A stretch of DNA of 64,000 nucleotides, from the NCBI RefSeq assembly GCF_002797895.1, contig NZ_PGES01000001.1, positions 3,596,001-3,660,000 on the forward strand. The letters are read 5' to 3'. The translations under genes were made by a program, and so were the position numbers. The notes below the pieces were generated by a model that had not been told where the DNA came from, made no database searches, and saw only the letters and a list, made by a program, of their open reading frames with translations. Origin of the DNA: Janthinobacterium sp. 67 (GTDB lineage Bacteria; Pseudomonadota; Gammaproteobacteria; Burkholderiales; Burkholderiaceae_D). Shown here piece by piece: positions 44,319 to 51,213 of the stretch (position 1 is the first letter of the stretch; each line of letters begins with the position of its first letter).

Positions 44319-44551
44319 ACACCCTGACCGATTCACCGCGGCAAGTCGCCCTGGGCGACCGCGTGACATTCGATACCGACGAAGGCTACCAGGCCGGCAC
44401 CGTCAACGACATGCGCCGCGACGTGGGCAATGGCGAGCTGCATGCCTGGGTGGAGCTGGATCACCAGTGGGCGGGCATGTTTCGGGCCGTGCCGCTGGGC
44501 GCCATCGAGGCGGTCAAGAAAGCAGCCGCGCCTGTCGGGTGCCCAGCATGA
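44312..44551 (+). CDS. 79-residue hypothetical protein
   Basis: Starts at ATG 44312 with AAAGGAG just upstream, inside the previous gene end. The sequence (GDRVTFDTDEGYQAGTVNDM...WVELDHQWAGMFRAV) looks like a small beta-barrel (SH3- or KOW-like) domain. It overlaps the next gene by ATGA. Function unknown. Confidence 0.65.
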   Translation: MLNTLTDSPRQVALGDRVTFDTDEGYQAGTVNDMRRDVGNGELHAWVELDHQWAGMFRAVPLGAIEAVKKAAAPVGCPA

Positions 44552-45162
44552 CAACGGCCTGCTCATTGCCCACCGTGGCGGCCTTGTTCGTGCGCGCCAA
44601 TTCGATCTACAAGACCATGCCGGCGGTTGACGCCTGGGATGCGGAGCGCGACGCCCGCACCTGGCCAGGCGGCGTGCCCGTGGTGGCCCATCCGCCGTGC
44701 CGCTCCTGGGGTATGCTGCGCCATCTGGCCAAGCCGCGCCCGGACGAAAAGGAACTGGCGGTGTGGGCCGTCGCCCAGGTGCGCAAGTTCGGCGGCGTGC
44801 TTGAGCACCCGAAGCGCTCGACCCTCTGGCCACACTGCGGCTTGCCAGCGATCGGCGAGCGGGACAAATTTGGCGGCTGGACGCTGCCTATTTTCCAAAG
44901 CTCGTTTGGCCACCGCGCCGAAAAAGCCACCTTGCTGTACATCGTCGGCTGTGCGCCAGCTCAAATACCGGCCATGCCCATCGTCCTGGGCGAAGCCTCG
45001 CATGTGATCGCCCCATCCGGTCGCAACCGCGCTGGCGAACGGCGCCGGAAAGGCGATCCGGGCTGGCGGCCGGAATGCGGCAAGGCAGAACGCGAACACA
45101 CGTCACCCGAGCTGGCGCATTGGCTGGTGGCATTGGCTCAACGCTGCGCGGTACAAGCATAA
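44548..45162 (+). CDS. Phage protein with methyltransferase-like PPC and EHP motifs
   Basis: A 204-residue protein. The block VVAHPPCRSWGMLRHLA is reminiscent of motif IV (PPC) of cytosine-5 DNA methyltransferases, and GGVLEHPKRSTLW of their ENV motif, but no S-adenosylmethionine motif I is visible. FGHRAEKATLLYIVGC follows. It lies between gene A and the integrase. It could be a degenerate or minimal enzyme or an unrelated nucleic-acid protein; function unproven. Confidence 0.6.
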   Translation: MTTACSLPTVAALFVRANSIYKTMPAVDAWDAERDARTWPGGVPVVAHPPCRSWGMLRHLAKPRPDEKELAVWAVAQVRKFGGVLEHPKRSTLWPHCGLPAIGERDKFGGWTLPIFQSSFGHRAEKATLLYIVGCAPAQIPAMPIVLGEASHVIAPSGRNRAGERRRKGDPGWRPECGKAEREHTSPELAHWLVALAQRCAVQA

Positions 45163-45172
45163 GGAAACCCAG

Positions 45173-45397
45173 ATGAGCACGTTCTTGTCCATGGACGAAA
45201 TCTGCGCCCTAACTGGCCGCAAGATGAAAACGAAACAAATTGAGGCACTGCGGAAGATGGGCCTCCCCTTCTGGGTCAATGCCATCGGGCGGCCGATTGT
45301 CGCGGTTGCTGCAATAGAGGGGCGCAAGGAAGCGCCACGGGAAAAAACATGGGTAATGCCAAGGATCAATAAAAATGGGCCGACGAAACACACGTAA
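45173..45397 (+). CDS. DUF4224-domain protein
   Basis: A 74-residue protein carrying the DUF4224 pattern FLSMDEICALTGRKMKTKQIEALRKMGLPFWVNAIGRPIV (split), commonly encoded just before tyrosine integrases of prophages. It overlaps the integrase start by 23 bp. The fold is likely a small winged helix resembling excisionases, so a role in integration direction is plausible. AAGGAA lies upstream of the ATG. Confidence 0.85.
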   Translation: MSTFLSMDEICALTGRKMKTKQIEALRKMGLPFWVNAIGRPIVAVAAIEGRKEAPREKTWVMPRINKNGPTKHT

Positions 45398-46406
45398 TTT
45401 GAACATGCCGCCGTGTATGCACCCGCGCACGCAGCGCAGCGGCAAGGTGTACTACTACATGTACACCAAGGACAAGCCGCGTAAGGAAATTCCACTTGGA
45501 CCCGACTTCATCCTGGCACTTAGGAAGTATGCCGAGCTAAACATCGTGGTTGAGCCGACCGCCGGCGCGACGTTTTCCGATGTGCACAAGCGCTACCTGG
45601 TCGAGGCCGTGCCAAAGCTGGCCGTCAGCTCCGCCCGCATGTATCGATCAGACATCAAGCATCTGCTGGCCGCCTTTCATGAGGCGCCACTGGATCAAAT
45701 CAAGCCGATGCACATTCGGCAGTTTCTTGATGACCATGCGGACAAGCCGACCACAGCGAACCGATGCAAACGCGTATTCTCCACCATGTGGAACCATGCA
45801 CGGGGCTGGGGCTATACAGACCTGCCAAACCCATGCGAGGGCATCCAGGGCCATTCTTTGGCAAGGCGAACCGTCTACATTACCGACGAGGTGTTTGCTG
45901 CAGTGCGCAAGCACGCAAGTGCGCCTCTACTAGATGCGATGGACTTGGCCTACCTGACAGGCCAGCGCCCTGCCGATGCATTGCGCATGACAGTGCGGGA
46001 CATCGTTGACGGCTACTTGATTGTCACGCAGCAAAAGACCAAACAGCCACTGCGCATCACGATTACAGGCGAGCTGGCTAAGTTGATGGAACGCATCCGG
46101 GTGCGCAAAGCTACGCACACGGTTGTGACAGGTGCGTTGCTGACCAATATGCATGGCAAACGCCTGACCGCGCCAGCGCTGCGCAGCCAGTTCGACACCG
46201 CAAAAAAACAGGCGGCAGAACACGCACCCTTGCTAGCAAAGGAGATCATGGAATTCTGGTTCTACGACCTGCGCGCGAAGGCGGCAGACGATACTTCGGA
46301 TGATCGCGGCGACCAGGCGGCAAGCGATCTCTTGGGCCACGACAGTGTGAAAACGACCCAGCGGCACTACCTACGACGAGGCAAGATTGTAGCCCCTACT
46401 AAGTAA
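45375..46406 (+). CDS. int: Tyrosine site-specific integrase
   Basis: A 343-residue integrase. Active-site residues visible are R198 in TGQRPADALRM, the LR of YDLR (R300) where the usual histidine is tyrosine, H322 in LLGHDS and nucleophile Y332 in RHYLRR. The N-terminal part carries an arm-binding region (YYYMYTKDKPRKEIPLG), followed by a core-binding SAM-like domain (about 60-150). It targets the tRNA-Gly(CCC) 3' half, about 2.2 kb to its right. It is the last gene of the early operon. Confidence 0.96.
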   Translation: MGRRNTRNLNMPPCMHPRTQRSGKVYYYMYTKDKPRKEIPLGPDFILALRKYAELNIVVEPTAGATFSDVHKRYLVEAVPKLAVSSARMYRSDIKHLLAAFHEAPLDQIKPMHIRQFLDDHADKPTTANRCKRVFSTMWNHARGWGYTDLPNPCEGIQGHSLARRTVYITDEVFAAVRKHASAPLLDAMDLAYLTGQRPADALRMTVRDIVDGYLIVTQQKTKQPLRITITGELAKLMERIRVRKATHTVVTGALLTNMHGKRLTAPALRSQFDTAKKQAAEHAPLLAKEIMEFWFYDLRAKAADDTSDDRGDQAASDLLGHDSVKTTQRHYLRRGKIVAPTK

Positions 46407-46671
46407 TTTATGATGGATGTTCTTATGAGGTGACAATCGACCATCACATGATCGTTATCAAGTGAAAGTAATGAAGAAACATAGTTGCTTAGACAACCCC
46501 ATTGACTGTCACTAACCTGTGTTGGACTGGCTACTATGCTGGTAGTTTTGAGCGTTATCGAAGACACTTTCAACGATCTCTATGCTGCAACATGAAGGGC
46601 AAATCTCGCGTACTCCGTGCCCCGACTTAGCTGAGCTTTTCCATCCACAGTCCTCAACACTAGAGGATTAC

Positions 46672-46699
46672 GCAAAAAAAACCCCAGCTCTGCTGGGGT
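46672..46699 (-). terminator. Intrinsic terminator on the minus strand
   Basis: ACCCCAG-CAGAG-CTGGGGT followed by a run of eight T residues, read on the minus strand. It would end transcripts coming from the cargo gene at 46859-48010 or from the mini-ORF between them. Confidence 0.88.
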
Positions 46700-46718
46700 C
46701 TTGCGGCATTTGTAAAAT

Positions 46719-46748
46719 TTATATTTTGGTAATTACTTTGGCTACCAT
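46719..46748 (-). CDS. Nine-residue mini-ORF with ideal ribosome-binding site
   Basis: On the minus strand AGGAGG, six bases, then ATG begin a frame encoding MVAKVITKI and a stop; the terminator starts 20 bp later. The perfect Shine-Dalgarno and spacing, plus a terminator directly after, look deliberate. It may be a small peptide, a leader or a sponge RNA rather than a classical gene. Translation is unproven. Confidence 0.4.
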   Translation of the reverse strand: MVAKVITKI

Positions 46749-46837
46749 GATGTTCCTCCTGAAAGTTCAGTTACACACTCATACTACATAAAAAAACAAC
46801 CTCGTAGGTAATTTTTTTTGTGCTGTATGATAGACGT

Positions 46838-46854
46838 CTAACTTAGTGCACAAT
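46838..46854. repeat. Left copy of an imperfect direct repeat bounding the cargo gene
   Basis: CTAACTTAGTGCACAAT here and CTAACTTAGTTCACACT at 48514-48530 agree at 14 of the first 15 bases, lie in the same orientation and flank the 383-residue cargo gene. They may be recombination scars or paired regulatory sites. Confidence 0.5.
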
Positions 46855-46858
46855 CCTA

Positions 46859-48010
46859 TCACACTATACTTTTTACTGCAGGGAGTGCCTCCGGAGCGCC
46901 CTCCAAAAGCAAGGTAGACTCTCGTTTTGGATGCCAGAACACAACAATTCCTTGACCTGGCACAATGGCATGCTCCATCCTCCACCGCTTAATTTCAGGA
47001 TTGATGGGGTCGAACTGAGGAACCTCAGATTCTGGATGCAACGACATTGCAAAAATTGCCAACCCTGGGTCATGGCAAACAGTCTCCATCGTAAAGGAGT
47101 CCATCTGAACAGTCGTGCAGATTACCTCAGAAAAGTTGCGAGGACCAACTTTATTATATTGAATTTCGACATGAACTGGCTTGTCTTTCGGCACCTTGCC
47201 ACGTACGATCAGTCGACAGTATGCGCCTTCCTCGCTGCGGATCATTGACTCGCTGAGCAAATCGCTTGCAATTTGTTTTCCATCAATAGATGCGGATATG
47301 AACTTGCAGTAGTCCTCATATCCCGGCGTGATATCAATAATAGTAGATATGATCGCCTCATCCTCCAGATCGTTACCTGTAAGATTGATAACTTTATAAG
47401 AATTCGCAAATTGTAGATTTACAAAATTCTCAGGGTTAGGCTGCTCCATCGGGCGTATCGTTAACGAAGACGTGTATCCCTTCCGCATAATATCTCGCCG
47501 CAATATATGAGTATCAATGAACTTAAAAACATCTGGCTCAATATAGCGTTCATACACGGTTTGGAAAACATTTTTCAAAAGCTTAGTGCTAGTCTCATTG
47601 TATTTTTTATCGAGATCAGCCAACAATGTGACCGTCTGTGCTTCACGCTTTTTCTCCAGCTCGCTTCCAAGCGTTGCCAGCTGAGTACTATGCTCAGTAC
47701 GAAGATCTCGAAGTAGTTCGGCCAATCGTTCCTGATGCTTTTCATCGATCAATTTAACAAGCGATACCTCTTGGTCGGCATGTCTCCGTCGATTGATCCA
47801 CTCCACAGAAAGGTTTAGCATGAATGCCACTAATGCAGCAAACCCTGCCTCCTTCGCAACGATACTCAAAAATACTAAATCAGAGTCTGCCGCATGCTCC
47901 CAACGGTGATGTAAACAAAGCAGTGGGAGTGCCAAGACTAGGGTGACTACCTGCACAAACCAAAACCTCTCATGCATGCGTTTAGTTGTACTATGATGCT
48001 TGTTGCTCAT
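46859..48010 (-). CDS. Two-span membrane protein with coiled coil, attR-side cargo
   Basis: A 383-residue protein of unknown family. Two membrane spans near the N-terminus (FVQVVTLVLALPLLCLH and IVAKEAGFAALVAFMLNLSVEW) are followed by a charged coiled coil (about 75-145, EVSLVKLIDEKHQERLAELL...LGSELEKKREAQ) and a C-terminal region predicted beta-rich (about 175-370). AT-rich relative to the phage. It faces the integrase and has its own terminator. The build, 2TM plus sensor-like cytoplasmic part, recalls membrane effectors of anti-phage systems, but nothing proves this. Confidence 0.65.
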   Translation of the reverse strand: MSNKHHSTTKRMHERFWFVQVVTLVLALPLLCLHHRWEHAADSDLVFLSIVAKEAGFAALVAFMLNLSVEWINRRRHADQEVSLVKLIDEKHQERLAELLRDLRTEHSTQLATLGSELEKKREAQTVTLLADLDKKYNETSTKLLKNVFQTVYERYIEPDVFKFIDTHILRRDIMRKGYTSSLTIRPMEQPNPENFVNLQFANSYKVINLTGNDLEDEAIISTIIDITPGYEDYCKFISASIDGKQIASDLLSESMIRSEEGAYCRLIVRGKVPKDKPVHVEIQYNKVGPRNFSEVICTTVQMDSFTMETVCHDPGLAIFAMSLHPESEVPQFDPINPEIKRWRMEHAIVPGQGIVVFWHPKRESTLLLEGAPEALPAVKSIV

Positions 48011-48513
48011 GAATTTTCCAAAAGAGATATATTTTATTACGGAATAATAGTGTATTGATTAAGAAACGGGAAGCTTAGCCACTTTTATAGCATATCAGAA
48101 AAACTATACAGTCAATTAATTTTCGTCTCTAATTTTTAAAAGATCGATACCATTGATGATAAACAATCATTACTTAATCCTATGTATTTTTCCCGCATTC
48201 ACTTCTTGAAAATTTTCTTACTCTAGGGAGTTGCTGTTCAATTCGTTTTCTTAACGAGTGGGCGCGCCAAATGATAGACCGGTGAGCCGCCGCGCTACCT
48301 TCTTCTTGGCAGCGTATTCGAGGTAGGAAAAGCTCTTTTGCATGGTCGCTGCCAGACAGTGGATATACCGTTATTGTCTCAGGTCGGATCGTCACAGGCA
48401 GCAACGTCCGACGAAGTAATCAGTGCTTCCCTAGAAGATACTGACGCGGCGGCGCAAGGTAGTCCGTAGGCGCACCTGCTGATGGCATACATTGAGAGTT
48501 GTTAGATCAAAAC

Positions 48514-48530
48514 CTAACTTAGTTCACACT
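48514..48530. repeat. Right copy of the direct repeat bounding the cargo gene
   Basis: CTAACTTAGTTCACACT, in the same orientation as the copy at 46838-46854, 1676 bp away. It lies 68 bp from the attR core. Confidence 0.5.
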
Positions 48531-48567
48531 TAACGCAATTTTGTGGAGCGGCTTAGCTTTGTGGATC

Positions 48568-48594
48568 GGCGAAAACAGGTTTTTCGCCGTTTTT
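48568..48594 (+). terminator. Hairpin with T-tract next to attR
   Basis: GGCGAAAA-CAGG-TTTTTCGCC followed by GTTTTT, ending 3 bp before the tRNA 3' end. In the plus direction it is a terminator for phage transcripts reaching the att site; in the minus direction it is only a hairpin after the tRNA. Confidence 0.7.
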
Positions 48595-48597
48595 GAC

Positions 48598-48644
48598 TGG
48601 AGCGGGTGAAGGGAATCGAACCCTCGTCGTAAGCTTGGGAAGCT
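48598..48644 (-). other. attR: attR: core repeat within tRNA-Gly(CCC)
   Basis: The 47-bp copy of the core lies in the 3' half of the tRNA. It ends at the anticodon-loop side where chromosomal tRNA sequence continues (TCTGCTCTACC on the plus strand), showing that the 5' half is original chromosome and the 3' half is phage-derived or core. Confidence 0.95.
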
Positions 48645-48671
48645 TCTGCTCTACCATTGAGCTACACCCGC
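48598..48671 (-). tRNA. tRNA-Gly, anticodon CCC
   Basis: A 74-nt tRNA with encoded CCA. The 5' acceptor arm is GCGGGTG, the D arm GCTC-AATGGTA-GAGC, the anticodon loop TTCCCAA gives anticodon CCC, and the T arm is GAGGG-TTCGATT-CCCTT. It reads closely like E. coli glyU tRNA. The phage supplies the 3' half beyond the core; since the core is identical the tRNA remains functional. The anticodon stem has a G-A end mismatch. Confidence 0.97.
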
Positions 48672-48729
48672 GAAGCCTGCATTTTACGCCGAATGGAATG
48701 CGGCAAGCAAATCTTCGCGGTGGCGAGGC

Positions 48730-49440
48730 TTACTTCAGGCTGCCGAAGACCTTCCCGATGATCTTGCTGCCATATTCGAGCGGATTGCTGCGGATGGCTT
48801 TTTCCTCTTCGCCGATCATCAGGTACAGGCCGTCAAGCGCACGGTCCGTGACGTAGCCTTCCACCGTCGATTGCTGCTGCGGCACGAGTCCCGTCTTGCC
48901 GATCTGGCTCATGGTGCTGTTGTATTTGCTGGCCAGGCCGGAGCGGTCGGTGACGGATTTCACGATGGGCAGGAATTTGACGGCCAGGGGCGCCGATGTT
49001 TTCTGGCGGAAGAAGTCCGTCACCGACGTGTCGCCACCGGACAGGATATTTTTCGCATCGCTCACGCTCATCGACTTGACCGCGTCGAGCAGCAAGGGCT
49101 TGGCCATGGGTACGGCCGACTCCGCGGCACGGTTCATCGACACGACCAGATCATCCAGCTGCTGGCCGCGGCCCGTCATTTTCAGCAAGGGCTTGGCTTG
49201 CTCCAGGATGCCGGGCAGCTTGATCTTGACCTTGTCATTGTTCAGGAAGCCATTCTCGACACCGAGCTTCGATACGGCGGCAGCGGAACCGGCTTCCAGC
49301 GCCGCTTTCAAGCCATTGCTGGCATCCTGGTTGCTGAGGGCATCGAGGGGACCGGCGGCGGCGGCGCCGGCGCCGGACGACAAGAGCGCGAACGCGCACA
49401 GCATGGCGGCCGGACGGCCAGGGAAAGGGTTCAGGCGCAT
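48730..49440 (-). CDS. DUF4197-domain exported protein
   Basis: A 236-residue protein with an N-terminal signal-peptide-like segment (PAAMLCAFALLSSGAGAAAAG). The DUF4197 domain spans about 30-235: LSNQDASNGLKAALEAGSAAAVSKLG, MAKPLLLDAVKSMSVSDAKNIL and VEGYVTDRALDGLYLMIGEEE. The family occurs in many proteobacteria without a defined function; periplasmic location is inferred. It stands on the chromosome just beyond the tRNA. Confidence 0.9.
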   Translation of the reverse strand: MRLNPFPGRPAAMLCAFALLSSGAGAAAAGPLDALSNQDASNGLKAALEAGSAAAVSKLGVENGFLNNDKVKIKLPGILEQAKPLLKMTGRGQQLDDLVVSMNRAAESAVPMAKPLLLDAVKSMSVSDAKNILSGGDTSVTDFFRQKTSAPLAVKFLPIVKSVTDRSGLASKYNSTMSQIGKTGLVPQQQSTVEGYVTDRALDGLYLMIGEEEKAIRSNPLEYGSKIIGKVFGSLK

Positions 49441-49621
49441 GGTTTTCCTTTTCTAAAACATAGACAGACCACCTTCTTCCGGAACCTTAGCACATCAAAA
49501 CTGCAAATACCGCAGCAATTTGTTGCGTCAGGAGGAAACAAGGGGCGCCACAGATGGCGAAGGGAAAGGACTATACAGCACCTGCTGTTGTATCCGCGCA
49601 CGCCAACGCGGGTAGCGCAGC

Positions 49622-51211
49622 TTAGGCTGCTATCGCCGCCAGCTGTTCACGCACCCGCGCCAGATCCGTCTCGCGCATGCGCGCCACAGTCTGGCGCAAG
49701 GATTTCTCCGCGCCGGCCACGCCGGCCGCCACCGCCATCGACAGCCAGATATACGCCTGCTGCAAATCGAGCGGGCTGCCCTGGCCGCTGGCCGCCATCA
49801 GGCCGAGGTTGAACTGGGCCCGCGCATGGCCCTGGCGCGCAGCCAGCGCATACCAGTCCCAGGCCGCGGCATAGTCCTGCGGCACGTCCTGGCCATTGTC
49901 ATGGCGCAGGCCCAGAGCGAACTGGGCCAGGCTGTGGCCTTGCGCGGCGGCGCGGCAATAACAGGCGCAGGCCTGCTGGCTGTCGGGCGCCGGGCCATCG
50001 TCGCGGTCGTGCAGCACGCCCTGCATGTATTGCGCGGGCGCGTAATCGTGCTCGGCGGCGCGGCGGTACCACTCCAGCGCCAGCGACAAGTCCGGCGGCA
50101 CGCCCTGGCCATGTTCATAACGCAGGCCCAGGTCGAACTGCGCCCGCACATGCCCCTGGTCGGCCGCCTTGCGGTACCAGAAGATGGCTTCCTGCGCATC
50201 GGCGGGCATGCCCTGTCCATGCTCGTACAGCAGCCCCAGCTGATACTGGGCGGCTGGGAAGCCCTGCTCTGCCGCCTGGCGGTAGAACGCTTGCGCCTGC
50301 GCGTAATCGTGGGCGCCATGTTCATGGTGCAGGCCCAAGTTGTGCTGGGCCGCCGCATGGCCCAGTCCCGCCGCCTTGACATACCATTCCAGCGCCGCCT
50401 GTTTATCGCAGGGCACGCCCTGGCCATTGTCGTAGATCAGGCCCAGGTTGAACTGCGAACTGGCGTGGCCCTGCTCGGCCGCGCGCCGGTACCAGGCGAT
50501 CGCCTGCCGGCTGTCCTGCGGCAGCACGTCGCCATTTTCATAGCGCAGCGCCAGGTTGAACTGGGCCGGCGCATAGCCTTGCTCGGCCGCCTTGCGCATC
50601 CAGGCCGTCGCCTGCTGGCGGTCCTGGCGCACGCCCTGGCCATTGTCGTAGCGCAAGCCCAGGTTGAACTGCGCGCGCGCATAGCCCTGTTCGGCTGCCT
50701 TGCGGTACCAGGCGATCGCCTGCACGAAGTCCTGCGGCACGCCCTTGCCATTGTCGTACATCATGCCCAGATTATTCTGCGCGCCCGCGTCGCCCTGTTC
50801 CGCCGCGCGGCTGAACCACAGCATGGCTAGTCCGCTATCCTGCGCGAGCCCCTGGCCCTTGGCGTACAGCCAGCCCAGGTTGTACTGCGCCGCCGCGTAG
50901 CCCTGCTCGGCCGCCTGCTGGTACCAGTGCGCCGCTTGCGCAAAATCCTGCGGCACGCCCTGGCCCTTCTGGCACATCACGCCCAGGTTGTATTGCGCGT
51001 GTTCGAGTCCCTGCGCGGCAGCCAAGCCGTACCAGTGCAGCGCCTGCGCATAGCTTTGTTCGATACCCTGGCCATTGAAGTACATGAAACCCAGGCTGTG
51101 CTGGGCGTTCGCATTGCCCTTCTCGGCCAGACCTTTCAGGCGCAGGTAATCGGCCGTGTAATGAGCAGCCGTGGAATGAGCGGCCGTGGAGCGGGGAGCG
51201 GCAAGCGGCAC
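49622..51211 (-). CDS. Sel1-repeat protein, 13 repeats
   Basis: A 529-residue protein built from about 13 Sel1-like repeats of 36 residues (each with an AQFNLGLRYDNGQGV-like consensus), from about residue 30 to 500. The GTG at 51211, two bases after the upstream gene stop, is the likely start; the frame further upstream lies inside the neighbour and is a shadow. Sel1 proteins scaffold signalling complexes. It has no signal peptide with this start. Position in the operon implies service to the c-di-GMP protein. Confidence 0.85.
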   Translation of the reverse strand: MPLAAPRSTAAHSTAAHYTADYLRLKGLAEKGNANAQHSLGFMYFNGQGIEQSYAQALHWYGLAAAQGLEHAQYNLGVMCQKGQGVPQDFAQAAHWYQQAAEQGYAAAQYNLGWLYAKGQGLAQDSGLAMLWFSRAAEQGDAGAQNNLGMMYDNGKGVPQDFVQAIAWYRKAAEQGYARAQFNLGLRYDNGQGVRQDRQQATAWMRKAAEQGYAPAQFNLALRYENGDVLPQDSRQAIAWYRRAAEQGHASSQFNLGLIYDNGQGVPCDKQAALEWYVKAAGLGHAAAQHNLGLHHEHGAHDYAQAQAFYRQAAEQGFPAAQYQLGLLYEHGQGMPADAQEAIFWYRKAADQGHVRAQFDLGLRYEHGQGVPPDLSLALEWYRRAAEHDYAPAQYMQGVLHDRDDGPAPDSQQACACYCRAAAQGHSLAQFALGLRHDNGQDVPQDYAAAWDWYALAARQGHARAQFNLGLMAASGQGSPLDLQQAYIWLSMAVAAGVAGAEKSLRQTVARMRETDLARVREQLAAIAA

Positions 51212-51213
51212 GG

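Larger units (their letters stand above)
46407..46858. other. Integrase-downstream spacer
   Basis: This 450-bp spacer holds a minus-strand mini-ORF with an ideal ribosome-binding site (46719-46748), a minus-strand terminator (46672-46699), and one copy of the direct repeat (46838-46854). No other gene is supported; a 69-codon plus-strand frame at 46582-46791 reads through the terminator and is disregarded. Confidence 0.5.
48011..48597. other. AT-rich spacer between cargo gene and attR
   Basis: About 590 bp with the second repeat copy (48514-48530) and a plus-strand terminator-like hairpin just before the tRNA (48568-48594). A 74-codon minus-strand frame at 48180-48404 has no ribosome-binding site or recognisable sequence. 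Likely holds the promoter of the minus-strand cargo gene. Confidence 0.45.
13354..48644. mobile_element. P2-like prophage inserted in tRNA-Gly(CCC)
   Basis: The element is delimited by a 47-bp perfect direct repeat corresponding to the 3' half of tRNA-Gly(CCC). It has the P2 late gene order Q-P / O-N-M-L-X-lysis-R-S-V-W-J-I-H-G-FI-FII-E-T-U-D, followed by repressor, early operon with gene A, and integrase. Counting one repeat copy it is about 35.2 kb. In P2 itself int adjoins the repressor; here it is at the far end of the early operon, next to attR, which I recall from Burkholderia/Ralstonia P2-like phages. All expected structural modules are intact. Confidence 0.97.

Noticed and set aside
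46582..46791. 69-codon plus-strand frame after int
   Set aside because: It reads through a strong terminator hairpin and mini-ORF on the other strand and has no plausible protein features.
48180..48404. 74-codon minus-strand frame near attR
   Set aside because: No ribosome-binding site and no recognisable sequence; probably chance.
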